Shown here: positions 51,428 to 59,956 of the stretch, piece by piece
Layout: the number at the start of each line of letters is the position of its first letter
Numbering within the stretch: the first letter of the stretch is position 1
Origin: Psychroflexus longus
Lineage (GTDB): Bacteria > Bacteroidota > Bacteroidia > Flavobacteriales > Flavobacteriaceae
Length of the DNA stretch: 64,000 bases
Assembly (NCBI RefSeq): GCF_020164595.1
Contig: NZ_JAIQZE010000006.1
Coordinates: forward strand, 97,456-161,455
Direction of reading: 5' to 3'
Notes under the pieces: generated by a model
Database searches by the model: none
What the model saw: only the letters and a program-made list of their open reading frames with translations
What the model was told of the DNA's origin: nothing
Position numbers and translations under genes: made by a program

Positions 51428-52996
51428 ATGTCATTTACAGATATACTACTTTTTATATTACTGATTCAGGTTATTCATTTTTTTGGAACCTGGAAATTAT
51501 ATCAAAGTGCAGGAAGAAAGTGGTGGGAAGCAGCCATTCCGGTTTACAACGCCATTATTCTATTTAAAATTATCAACAGACCCTGGTGGTGGGTTTTTCT
51601 GGTTTTTATTCCTATCGTCAATTTGATCATGTTCCCGGTGATTTGGGTGGAAACTGCCAGAAGTTTTGGCAAAAACGATACAAAGGACACCATTTTACAG
51701 CTTATTACACTTGGGCTTTACACATATTACATCAACTATTTCACTACACATGAATACATTGAAGAAAGAAGCTTAAAAGCTAAATCGAAATCTGGAGATT
51801 TTGTGAGTTCAATTTTATTTGCGGTTGTTGCGGCTACTATTGTGCACACCTATATTATGCAGCCCTTCACGATACCAACTTCATCTCTGGAAAAGACATT
51901 GCTGGTTGGTGATTTTCTTTTCGTCAGTAAATTTCATTATGGTGCGAGATTACCACAAACAGCAATTTCGTTTCCAATGGTTCATGATACTATTCCATTG
52001 GCAGGAGTAAAATCCTACACCAACACCCCTCAACTACCATATTTAAGATTCCCTGGATTTCAAAAGGTTCAGCGTAACGATATTGTTGTTTTCAACTGGC
52101 CTGTAGATACTGTTAGGATGTTCAGAGACCGTTCTGGCAAACATTACGACAAGCCTGTCGATAAGAAGTCAAACTACGTCAAACGAGCCGTTGGGGTTGC
52201 AGGAGATTCATTAGAAATTATTGATGGTAAGATTTATGTCAACAACTCTCCTCTTCAGCTTCCAGATAGAGCTAAACCTCAATATTCTTATTTAGTTCAG
52301 GGGAAAGGACAAGGTTTCAACATGCGAAGTTTAGTTGAAATATACGGGATTACAGATGGATTACAATGGGTAAACAGAGAGCGAAACTTATATCAAGTCA
52401 ATGCTATTACTGAAGAAAACCTTGCTAAATTTGAAAATCATCCCAATGTAAAATCAGTTCAGCGAATTATTTCACCAGAAGGTGAAGCTGATCCTGGCAT
52501 CTTTCCTAATAATGGAAAAGTCAACTGGAATAGAGACAACTTTGGTCCCATTTATATCCCCAAAGCTGGGCAAACTGTTCAGCTTGACCTAAAATCGTTT
52601 TCTCTATACCGCAGAATTATCGAAGTCTATGAAGGCTCTGAAATGGGATTTAATAACAAGCTCGAAGTAAAAGGCTCTCAAGTCTATCTTAATGGAGAAG
52701 CTGTCAATGAATATACCTTTAAACAAGATTACTATTGGATGATGGGAGATAACCGTCATAATAGTGAAGATAGCCGCTACTGGGGTTATGTACCACAGAA
52801 TCATGTTGTTGGAAAACCAGTGTTTATCTGGATGAGTTTGGACGGAAATGCTAGTGGTCTTATAGAGAAAGTAAGATGGGAAAGGTTATTTACCACCGTT
52901 GGTGGTGAAGGTAAACCTACCTCCTATCTTGTCTATTTTTTGATAGGAGTAGTTCTTATCATTGGTTATAATTATTTCATCAAAAAGAAAAAATAG
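51428..52996 (+). CDS. lepB: Signal peptidase I with N-terminal DUF5684 membrane domain
   Basis: A 522-residue protein. The first 110 residues form a separate membrane domain of three or four helices with Trp-rich loops (GRKWWEAAIPVYNA, RPWWWVFLVFIPIVNL), matching DUF5684. After a linker and one helix comes signal peptidase I: nucleophile Ser153 in FTIPTSSLEKTLLVGD, Lys in NYVKRAVGVAGDS and GDNRHNSEDSRYWG. It has a long insert between the catalytic boxes and a final C-terminal helix (LVYFLIGVVLIIGYNYF). It cleaves Sec signal peptides. The frame opens at 51389, but 51428 begins with the membrane domain and avoids overlapping dapB. Confidence 0.93.
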   Translation: MSFTDILLFILLIQVIHFFGTWKLYQSAGRKWWEAAIPVYNAIILFKIINRPWWWVFLVFIPIVNLIMFPVIWVETARSFGKNDTKDTILQLITLGLYTYYINYFTTHEYIEERSLKAKSKSGDFVSSILFAVVAATIVHTYIMQPFTIPTSSLEKTLLVGDFLFVSKFHYGARLPQTAISFPMVHDTIPLAGVKSYTNTPQLPYLRFPGFQKVQRNDIVVFNWPVDTVRMFRDRSGKHYDKPVDKKSNYVKRAVGVAGDSLEIIDGKIYVNNSPLQLPDRAKPQYSYLVQGKGQGFNMRSLVEIYGITDGLQWVNRERNLYQVNAITEENLAKFENHPNVKSVQRIISPEGEADPGIFPNNGKVNWNRDNFGPIYIPKAGQTVQLDLKSFSLYRRIIEVYEGSEMGFNNKLEVKGSQVYLNGEAVNEYTFKQDYYWMMGDNRHNSEDSRYWGYVPQNHVVGKPVFIWMSLDGNASGLIEKVRWERLFTTVGGEGKPTSYLVYFLIGVVLIIGYNYFIKKKK

Positions 52997-52999
52997 ACA

Positions 53000-53632
53000 G
53001 TGAAACCCCTTCTTGTAAATCCCAGCTATTTTGGACCTGTTGATCTGTATGCTTTTATTGCACAGGCAGATGACTTTGTATTCGAGAAGCAAGACAATTA
53101 CCAAAAGCAAACTTACCGCACACGACAGTACATCTATGGTGCTAATGGTAAACTTTTACTCAATGTTCCCATTAAGCATAGAGAAAAGAAAACCGATAAA
53201 CACCAAAAGTATAAAGAGATACGTATAGAAAATGCCTTCAAATGGCAGCGTTTGCATTGGAAATCTTTAGAAGCCGCTTATAGAACATCACCTTATTTTG
53301 AATTTTACGAAGATGAATTTGTTCATCTTTTTGAAAATAAGGCCACCTTTCTGATGGATTTCAACCTGAAGTGTATGGAAGTTGTTTTCGAATGTCTAGG
53401 AATGGACATCGATTTTAAATTCACTGAAAAGTTTGAATTATCAACCGAGGTTTATAATGACCAGAGAAATTTAACTCAATCTAAAAGGAAACAAAAAGCG
53501 GAATTTGAAGAATACATTCAGGTGTTTCAATCTAAATACGGCTTTATTCCAAATCTTAGTATTCTTGATCTTTTATTCAATAAAGGTCCTGCTACTTCCA
53601 ATTATCTGGAGTCACAAAAGCTTTTGTTTTAA
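53000..53632 (+). CDS. WbqC family protein
   Basis: The 210-residue protein starts at GTG 53000 (MKPLLVNPSYFGPVDLYA), where the WbqC signature begins. YQKQTYRTRQYI and LLNVPIKHREKK follow, then WQRLHWKSLEAAYRTSPYF. WbqC-like proteins are tied to O-antigen or sugar biosynthesis, with unknown chemistry. It is 3 nt behind lepB and overlaps the convergent EEP gene by 4 nt. Confidence 0.9.
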   Translation: MKPLLVNPSYFGPVDLYAFIAQADDFVFEKQDNYQKQTYRTRQYIYGANGKLLLNVPIKHREKKTDKHQKYKEIRIENAFKWQRLHWKSLEAAYRTSPYFEFYEDEFVHLFENKATFLMDFNLKCMEVVFECLGMDIDFKFTEKFELSTEVYNDQRNLTQSKRKQKAEFEEYIQVFQSKYGFIPNLSILDLLFNKGPATSNYLESQKLLF

Positions 53633-54654
53633 AGCTTGAAACCTGCCATTATAGGATAATGGTCTGAAAGTTTTAAATCGTAATTCTTAAAGTTGACATT
53701 TTCAAGATTTTTCTCGTAAAAAATAGCATCTATCCTAAGTGGTAGGAAATCGAAATCAAAAGTCTTTCCTAAGCCCTGTCCGGATTCAACAAATGCATCT
53801 TTAAGGTTATGATCCAAAAGCTTGTTGGCGACAAAAGAAAATGGAGTGTTATTCATATCCATGCAAACTATTTTAGGAAAACTTGTGGACTCAAAGTTGT
53901 CGGTGAGCATTTTAGCCTGTTCTTGCTGTTTAACAAAAGATTTTCCAACTCTGCTGATGAGTTGTTGATGATTTTCCTTTTGAAGGACATTTACATCAGG
54001 AATGATTTTTAGTGATTCCAGATGAACTGCATAAACTCTAAAGGTATCTTTTTGTACTATTACATCTGCATATATGGCATTATTATGCGTATTTGGAAAA
54101 TCAATAGTTCCTTTATTTATGATTCTATGTTTACTAAAGATTGCAATCCCAATCTTTGAGGATTTAGTTTTGAATTTTTCAAATGAATACGGATATTCCT
54201 TTAGTTCGAATTCGTCTACCTTTAAATAATCTTGAAAGGATACAATATCTGGAGATTCAGTAGAAACAAATTTTGAAATCTTCTCAGCTACTCGTTCTTC
54301 ATCTATCCAATTATATTCATTGAATAAACGTACATTATAACTCATCACATTGAATGTATTTTCAATATCTGAATCTGAATTATTATTAAATACAAAGATT
54401 TTACTTACATAAGAAAAACCAGAAAGCACAAGTAATGTTGACAACAAAAAATGAAGTTTAAGTCTTAAAATCCAGTAAACAGCAAATACTAGGTTGATGA
54501 GCATGAAAACAGGCAGTCCCAAATTCAGAATAGAAAGAAAAGCAGAAAATTTTGGGGGAACGTAAGGCAGAATATAGGCAACAAGTAAACAAGCTCCAAA
54601 AAAAATATTGAATGTAAAAATTATCTTTTGGAAAAAATTGAGCTTAGTTTTCAT
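53629..54654 (-). CDS. Exonuclease-endonuclease-phosphatase family membrane protein
   Basis: The 341-residue protein has three N-terminal helices (ACLLVAYILPYV, FLSILNLGLPVFML, LHFLLSTLLVLSGFS). An EEP domain follows from about 95: LNVMSYNVRLFNEY, IVSFQDYL, YAVHLES, the catalytic D-x-N of CMDMNNTPFS and SDHYPIMAGF at the end. Metal and acid/base residues are intact, unlike the broken relative at 25.7-26.8 kb. It could cut a phosphodiester or phosphomonoester at the membrane surface. It is the last gene of the minus operon, 5 nt behind a rhomboid. Confidence 0.87.
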   Translation of the reverse strand: MKTKLNFFQKIIFTFNIFFGACLLVAYILPYVPPKFSAFLSILNLGLPVFMLINLVFAVYWILRLKLHFLLSTLLVLSGFSYVSKIFVFNNNSDSDIENTFNVMSYNVRLFNEYNWIDEERVAEKISKFVSTESPDIVSFQDYLKVDEFELKEYPYSFEKFKTKSSKIGIAIFSKHRIINKGTIDFPNTHNNAIYADVIVQKDTFRVYAVHLESLKIIPDVNVLQKENHQQLISRVGKSFVKQQEQAKMLTDNFESTSFPKIVCMDMNNTPFSFVANKLLDHNLKDAFVESGQGLGKTFDFDFLPLRIDAIFYEKNLENVNFKNYDLKLSDHYPIMAGFKL

Positions 54655-54659
54655 GACAA

Positions 54660-55568
54660 TTACATGTCTTTTCCTGCTTTAAAAAGAAAATCCTTCTCTT
54701 CCTTGGAAAGACTATCATAACCGCTTTTACTGATTTTATCTAAAATCTGATCTATCTTTTTCTGCTTATCCGTTCTGCTAGTAGGTGAACTTTGTTTCTT
54801 ACTGGTATTTTTATGAACGGTTTTCATATTGCTTTTCCTGGATTTTGGTTGAAAAAAATCAGCAAACCAATCTGTAAATGTTTGTAACCATGAACCAATG
54901 TCATTTCCTTTATTAAGTTGAGTAATGTAGAAATATCCAATAGCGGAACCCCCGAGGTGAGCCAGGTGTCCTCCAGGGTTCGACAATGGGATCTGAATCA
55001 CATCCAAAACAACTAAGAAAGATGCAATCCACCAAAGTTTAATATTTCCTAAGAAAAATAATCTTACCTGAAGGTTTGGAGCTTGAGTTGCTGTAGCTAC
55101 CAATATAGCCATGACCGAAGCTGAAGCACCGATTAAATAGGATCTGCCTGTACTACTAAAAGCAGGTAAAAGGTTATAGCTCAATGTATATATGAGTGCG
55201 CCAAAAATAGCACCTAGAAAATATAAATTCAGCATTCGTTTTCCAGAGAAATAAGTCAGGAAAAACTTACCCGAAAAGTATAGAATCAACATATTGGATA
55301 AAATATGAAAGATCCCAGAATGCATAAATGCGTAGGTTATAATTGTCCATGGCTTGTATGCATATTCAATAAGACTCTTTGGAAAAACAAGCCATTCCAC
55401 AAAAAAGCCAGTTGGAATTTGAAATAAAAACCCTATAGTTTGAATTACAAATATGACTAAAAACAAAGCGACATTTACACCAATCAGTTTTTCAAGGGTA
55501 TCTGCTGTATTGTATTTGTAAGTTAATTTTTGTTTCCAGTCCATATCAGTTCCATCTATTTTCTTCAA
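54660..55568 (-). CDS. Rhomboid family intramembrane protease (second of pair)
   Basis: The 302-residue protein has six or more helices. The active-site pair is Ser in IGASASVMAI and His in HLAHLGGSAIGY; WTIITYAFMHSGIFHILSNM is the typical L1/helix 2 region. A basic cytoplasmic tail of about 80 residues (SPTSRTDKQKKIDQIL, then SLSKEEKDFLFKAGKD) may bind a partner. Rhomboids cut single-pass membrane proteins. It overlaps the first rhomboid by 23 nt. Confidence 0.92.
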   Translation of the reverse strand: MKKIDGTDMDWKQKLTYKYNTADTLEKLIGVNVALFLVIFVIQTIGFLFQIPTGFFVEWLVFPKSLIEYAYKPWTIITYAFMHSGIFHILSNMLILYFSGKFFLTYFSGKRMLNLYFLGAIFGALIYTLSYNLLPAFSSTGRSYLIGASASVMAILVATATQAPNLQVRLFFLGNIKLWWIASFLVVLDVIQIPLSNPGGHLAHLGGSAIGYFYITQLNKGNDIGSWLQTFTDWFADFFQPKSRKSNMKTVHKNTSKKQSSPTSRTDKQKKIDQILDKISKSGYDSLSKEEKDFLFKAGKDM

Positions 55569-56298
55569 ATGAGTTTTTTTTCCAATAATACATGGTAATA
55601 AATCCTATAACAGCTCCACCAATATGAGCCCAGTATGCTGTATTGGAAGGTCCAAGCAAAGTTACGCCAGTTACAGCAGAAAAAAGATTCATTAAAAAGT
55701 AACCACCAATTAAATATTTAGCTTTTATAGGAATAGGAATAAAGATAATGAAAAGAGGAAGGTTTGGATAAACAACTGCAAAGGCAGCCAGAATTCCGAA
55801 AATAGCCCCAGAAGCGCCTACCATAGGTGTAAGGTAGTTGCTAAAAAGCTGATTACTCACATCTTTGGGAATTGAAGAATAAACTCTATATTCTCCTGTT
55901 TTGCGAACACTCTCAAACATGTCTGAAATTTCCTGAGGACTCACTCCAGCATCAATGTAAGTCTGATAGGCATTATTATAACCTATGTAACTGAATAAAA
56001 TTTGTAATCCAGCAGCACCTAAACCAGCAGACAAGTAGATAAATAAAAATTTATTCTGCCCAAGATATTGTTCCAATAAACTTCCAAACATATACAAAGC
56101 AAACATATTGAACAAGATATGAGAAAAACTCCCATGCATGAACATATGAGTTATGATTTGCCAAATCCCAAAATTTGGATTTTCAGGAAACCAAAGCGCA
56201 AAGATTTTATAGGCATAATCTCCAAGATATCCTGCGCCAAAGAAGAAGATAATGTTAGCAATTAATAAGACTTTTACCGTTTCGGTGATTCTTCCCAT
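55546..56298 (-). CDS. Rhomboid family intramembrane protease (first of pair)
   Basis: The 250-residue protein has six helices. Catalytic Ser is in VGASGAIFGILAAF and His in YWAHIGGAVIGF; MFMHGSFSHILFNMFALYMFG is the helix 2 segment with the conserved HxxxN. A longer loop (YNNAYQTYIDAGVSPQEI) precedes the Ser helix. It starts one base after the mutL stop and runs into the second rhomboid, so a joint expression unit is clear. The specificity of the two is not known. Confidence 0.92.
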   Translation of the reverse strand: MGRITETVKVLLIANIIFFFGAGYLGDYAYKIFALWFPENPNFGIWQIITHMFMHGSFSHILFNMFALYMFGSLLEQYLGQNKFLFIYLSAGLGAAGLQILFSYIGYNNAYQTYIDAGVSPQEISDMFESVRKTGEYRVYSSIPKDVSNQLFSNYLTPMVGASGAIFGILAAFAVVYPNLPLFIIFIPIPIKAKYLIGGYFLMNLFSAVTGVTLLGPSNTAYWAHIGGAVIGFITMYYWKKNSFEENRWN

Positions 56299-58146
56299 TT
56301 ACATAAATTTTTTGTCGAAGTCTGATGCAGATTGTTTCACGAAAACTAAGCGATTTAGCGGAGTTAACATTGGCTCTTTGCAAGAAAATAACAGATTTAC
56401 AAGTTCTGTTTGCTCTTCCTTTTGCAAAACAGTTCCATTCTTTATAGCCATGCTTTGAGCTAAAGATTTTGCAAGTCTATCCGTTTGGTCAAAGCCAGAA
56501 TCAGGGATATTATTTTCAAAATCGGATAAAAGTTGGTCCAGCAAAATTGAAGTTTCACTTTCTGGCAACCTGTTGGGGATCCCATTAATTCTGACAAAAT
56601 CTTTTCCAAATTCTGAAATTGAAAATCCAGCATTGATCAAAGATTCCTTTAAGATTTTAAAAACTCGCATTTCATTGACATCCAGCTGCAGTTTCAGTGG
56701 AAACAAAAGTTGTTGACTTAAAGCGGGTTGGGCAGTTATATTTTTCAGTAATTCTTCATATAGTATTCTGAAATGTGCCCGATGCTGGTCTATGATGAGC
56801 ATTTCAGATTTTGTAGAAGTAATAATGTATTTTTTTTGAAGTTGAAAAGTCCCGGAGGACTGATAAACTTGTGTTTGTCCTTGAAAGAGTGATGGCTTAA
56901 CCTGTTCACTTTCAACTTCAATATTCATTAAATCCTCGCTACTATCGTTCGTTTCTGTATATAATGATTCCCAATTTTGGGTAGATTTTGATTTATATGA
57001 ACTTGAACCCATTTTTGAATTACTGATTTTTTTTTCAGATTCGAAGGGGTTGAAATTTCTATCAACGTCTATTGAAGGTATTTTGGCACCAGTCTTATGC
57101 TGAACATAATCTGTATCCATACTGGAATCCTTATTGAAATCTAGAACTGGAGATACATTAAACTGACCTAAACTATGTTTAACACTACTTCGTAAAATGG
57201 AATATATAGCATGTTCATTGTCAAACTTTACCTCTGTTTTGGTGGGATGAATGTTGATGTCTATTGACTTAGGATCCACTTGTAGATATAAAAAATAAGA
57301 AGGGTAAGCTTTGTCTTTTAATAAACCTTCAAATGCACTTGAAACTGCATGGTGCAGGTATGGGTGTTTTATAAATCTATCATTGACAAAGAAAAACTGT
57401 TCTCCACGGGATTTTTTAGCAAATTCTGGTTTTCCTACAAAGCCTGTCAATTTTATCAAATCGGTTTCTTCCTTAACAGGAACTAATTTCTCATTGGTTT
57501 TTGCTCCCATGACGCCAACAATACGCTGTCTATGATTTGCTACAGGAAGATTAAAAAGCTCACTCCCATTATGAATAAGTTTAAAAGCAATAGACGGATG
57601 AACTAGTGCCACTCTCTGGAATTCATCAATTACATGCTTTTGCTCTACCGTTGTTGACTTAAGAAAGTTGCGTCTGGCAGGTATATTGAAAAATAAATTT
57701 TTGACAGATAATGAGGTTCCTACAGGAGTAACACAAGGTTCTTGTTTCACAACAGTGCTACCTTCAATAATAAGATGGGAACCTAAATCTTCATTTTCAG
57801 TTTTGGTCTTCATCTCCACATGAGAGACAGCAGCTATAGAAGCCAAAGCCTCTCCTCTAAATCCTTTGGTGTGTAATCTAAAAAGGTCTTCAGCAGAATT
57901 AATTTTGGAAGTTGCATGACGCTCAAAAGATAATCTAGCATCTGTATCGCCCATACCAGTACCGTTATCAATCACTTGTATCAAGGTTTTACCTCCTTCC
58001 TTTACAATTAAGGTGACAGACGAAGCTTTAGCATCAACTGCATTCTCTAAAAGCTCTTTCACAACTGAAGCAGGTCTCTGGACTACTTCACCAGCAGCGA
58101 TTTGGTTGGCAACATGATCGGGTAGTAAGTGAATGATACTGTGCAT
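56299..58146 (-). CDS. mutL: DNA mismatch repair protein MutL
   Basis: The 615-residue protein has a GHKL ATPase: QIAAGEVVQRPASVVKELLE, NAVDAKAS, DNGTGM and KGFRGEALASIAAVS. The transducer domain has INIHPTKTEVKF. A linker (about 335-420, rich in S/D/K) and the C-terminal dimerisation domain follow. The endonuclease motif DQHA-x2-E-x4-E is only partly kept (IIDQHRAHFRILYEEL), so nicking activity is uncertain. It sits 3 nt behind the small membrane protein gene. Confidence 0.96.
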   Translation of the reverse strand: MHSIIHLLPDHVANQIAAGEVVQRPASVVKELLENAVDAKASSVTLIVKEGGKTLIQVIDNGTGMGDTDARLSFERHATSKINSAEDLFRLHTKGFRGEALASIAAVSHVEMKTKTENEDLGSHLIIEGSTVVKQEPCVTPVGTSLSVKNLFFNIPARRNFLKSTTVEQKHVIDEFQRVALVHPSIAFKLIHNGSELFNLPVANHRQRIVGVMGAKTNEKLVPVKEETDLIKLTGFVGKPEFAKKSRGEQFFFVNDRFIKHPYLHHAVSSAFEGLLKDKAYPSYFLYLQVDPKSIDINIHPTKTEVKFDNEHAIYSILRSSVKHSLGQFNVSPVLDFNKDSSMDTDYVQHKTGAKIPSIDVDRNFNPFESEKKISNSKMGSSSYKSKSTQNWESLYTETNDSSEDLMNIEVESEQVKPSLFQGQTQVYQSSGTFQLQKKYIITSTKSEMLIIDQHRAHFRILYEELLKNITAQPALSQQLLFPLKLQLDVNEMRVFKILKESLINAGFSISEFGKDFVRINGIPNRLPESETSILLDQLLSDFENNIPDSGFDQTDRLAKSLAQSMAIKNGTVLQKEEQTELVNLLFSCKEPMLTPLNRLVFVKQSASDFDKKFM

Positions 58147-58149
58147 TGA

Positions 58150-58443
58150 CTATTTTGAAGAAAATATAGATAGATCAAAATCAATGATCCATAAAAAGAT
58201 AAGGCTTAAAATTGATATGATTACAATTATAGTTTTATTGACCCCTCGGTTATTTCTGTTTCTTGAATTTTCTCGTGCCTCTGCCCAATGGGAACCAAAA
58301 TCTATACTGTTTTTTGCATCTTTATACTTGGCAAATTTGGAATCAAAACTATAAGGATTTCCAGTATCTTTCCCTTTATAATAGCGAGGCGTATAATTAT
58401 ACCTGGAATTCTTTCTTAATTTAAGCGACTTAAGTTTAAACAT
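58150..58443 (-). CDS. Small membrane protein between ribH and mutL
   Basis: The 97-residue protein is basic and Tyr/Asn-rich at the N-terminus (LRKNSRYNYTPRYYKGK) and ends in one membrane helix (TIIVIISILSLIFLWII). Relatives in flavobacteria are, to my memory, often labelled riboflavin synthase beta subunit; the sequence shows nothing of a lumazine synthase, so the label is probably a neighbour effect from ribH. It is 3 nt upstream of mutL and 90 nt downstream of ribH. Function unknown. Confidence 0.78.
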   Translation of the reverse strand: MFKLKSLKLRKNSRYNYTPRYYKGKDTGNPYSFDSKFAKYKDAKNSIDFGSHWAEARENSRNRNNRGVNKTIIVIISILSLIFLWIIDFDLSIFSSK

Positions 58444-58533
58444 AATTTTTGATGAGAATTCAAAATTAAAGAATTTCCATCAATTCTTGTGACTTAAACC
58501 TTTTTTAAAGCAAGTGAATTTCCTGGATAAAAA

Positions 58534-59043
58534 TTAATTCGATTTATAGAATTTGGCATCTTTACGAAGTTGTGCCATCTTAACAGCAGCAATAGCAGCC
58601 TCAGCTCCTTTATTTCCGTGAATTCCTCCTGAACGAGCAATGGATTGTTCTTTTGTATTGTCTGTCAACACACAAAATATAACTGGTATATCACTTTTAA
58701 GATTCAATTCCATAATACCTTGTGTTAATCCTTGGCAAACAAAATCAAAATGTTTGGTTTCGCCTTGAATCACATTTCCAATGGCTACGATTGCATCTAA
58801 CATATCAAAGCTTTCCTGCATTTTTTTACATCCATAAGGAAGTTCGAAGCTACCTGGAACATTCCATCTTACAATGTTTTCTTTGATGGCTCCAACGTCA
58901 ATTAATGCATCGAATGCTCCCTGAAAAAGATTTCCTGTAATGTCAGGATTCCACTCCGATACCACAAAGCCAATTTTCATATCTTTGGCATTCGGAAGAT
59001 TTTCCTTATCGTAGACTGAAAGATTTTTTTCTGATGTAGCCAT
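58534..59043 (-). CDS. ribH: 6,7-dimethyl-8-ribityllumazine synthase
   Basis: The 169-residue enzyme makes the lumazine precursor of riboflavin. It has FVVSEWNPDITGNLFQGA, GSFELPYGCKK, NVIQGETKHFDFV (catalytic His) and FCVLTDNTKEQSIARSG. Length fits the family. It is 2 nt behind the TPR protein gene. No FMN riboswitch is visible upstream of the operon. Confidence 0.96.
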   Translation of the reverse strand: MATSEKNLSVYDKENLPNAKDMKIGFVVSEWNPDITGNLFQGAFDALIDVGAIKENIVRWNVPGSFELPYGCKKMQESFDMLDAIVAIGNVIQGETKHFDFVCQGLTQGIMELNLKSDIPVIFCVLTDNTKEQSIARSGGIHGNKGAEAAIAAVKMAQLRKDAKFYKSN

Positions 59044-59045
59044 GC

Positions 59046-59813
59046 TTAAAGAACTTCAGCCTGGCCAAGATAAACATCCGCATCTTTAGCTTCTGCAGAA
59101 TTTGGAAATTCATCTTTAATTCTATTCAAATGTTTCTGAGCTGTTTCGCCATCACCTAGACTAATCGCTGTAATAGCAGCTTTAAGCAAAAACTTAGGAG
59201 TAGTGAATTCATTTTTCTTAAGCTTAGCAGCATTTTCAAAATAATCTAAAGCCTCTTTTGGCTGATCGAGCTGCAAAAATGCATCCCCTATAGAGCCTTT
59301 GGCTAATGGCGTTAAGATCTCGTCATCAACATTAAATTTATCTAGATAGTCAATTGCTTCCTGATAGTTTCCTAAATTTAAATGTGAAATACCTGCATAA
59401 TAGTTGGCTAATTGTCCAGCTTTAGTACCATTATAGTTAGAAGCGATGTCTTCAAAACCGAATTTACCATTTCCACCTTGCAAAGATCTTGTAAACAATG
59501 AATCTTGTTGAGCACCTGAGGCTTCTATTGCGGAATCAAAAAACTGCTGAGCTTGATTCATCTCATTTGCAGCTTCCACTTCATTAGGCTCCTGAATAAA
59601 TTTCTGATAACCTAAGAAGGCCAAAATCACTACGGCTATAGCTATTATAACACCAAAAATTGGTTTTTGATATTTAGAAAGAAATTGCTCTGTCGAAGTA
59701 GCGCCTTCATCTAACGTACTAAATACTTCAGCCGTTGTTGACTCGCTTTCAATCTTTTCTTCGCGTTCAGCTTTATTGTTTGGTTTATTACCTCTCTTCT
59801 TGTATGATGCCAT
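59046..59813 (-). CDS. Tetratricopeptide repeat membrane protein (YfgM-like)
   Basis: The 255-residue protein has a charged N-terminus, one membrane helix (about 52-70, PIFGVIIAIAVVILAFLGY) and TPR helices (ANYYAGISHLNLGNYQEAID, GDAFLQLDQPKEALDYFE, KAAITAISLGDGETAQKHL). It resembles YfgM-type periplasmic chaperone partners that help cell-envelope protein folding. It is the first gene of the minus-strand operon and has a plausible promoter just upstream. Confidence 0.88.
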   Translation of the reverse strand: MASYKKRGNKPNNKAEREEKIESESTTAEVFSTLDEGATSTEQFLSKYQKPIFGVIIAIAVVILAFLGYQKFIQEPNEVEAANEMNQAQQFFDSAIEASGAQQDSLFTRSLQGGNGKFGFEDIASNYNGTKAGQLANYYAGISHLNLGNYQEAIDYLDKFNVDDEILTPLAKGSIGDAFLQLDQPKEALDYFENAAKLKKNEFTTPKFLLKAAITAISLGDGETAQKHLNRIKDEFPNSAEAKDADVYLGQAEVL

Positions 59814-59835
59814 AATAGTGTTTTGTTCTAGTGGG

Positions 59836-59863
59836 CAAAAATATAATTTTATTCCATATACAA
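59836..59863 (-). promoter_or_regulatory. Promoter of TPR-ribH-mutL operon
   Basis: The minus-strand TATTTTTG (plus CAAAAATA, 59836-59843) has a TTG (plus CAA, 59861-59863) 17 nt upstream. The -7 box lies 22 nt before the TPR gene start. The fit is good but the spacer is at the short end. Confidence 0.5.
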
Positions 59864-59956
59864 TACACTATTTATTTGATATTTTTACATTTCAACTTTT
59901 ATTAAATTCAGTAGTAAAATCAAGGTTTTACAGGAGAAGTAAATTGAAGTACCCAA

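Noticed and set aside
56332..56341. TGTTTCACG, half of a parS-like centromere site
   Set aside because: It codes for the conserved Phe-Val-Lys-Gln stretch at the MutL C-terminus, and the other half-site is not matched.
58469..58488. AAGAATT/AATTCTT hairpin between ribH and the small membrane protein gene
   Set aside because: The stem is only 7 bp and AT-rich, with no T run in the right place; too weak to call.
59814..59956. FMN riboswitch before the ribH operon
   Set aside because: The 143-nt gap to recF has no RFN-like conserved helices and ribH is the second gene.
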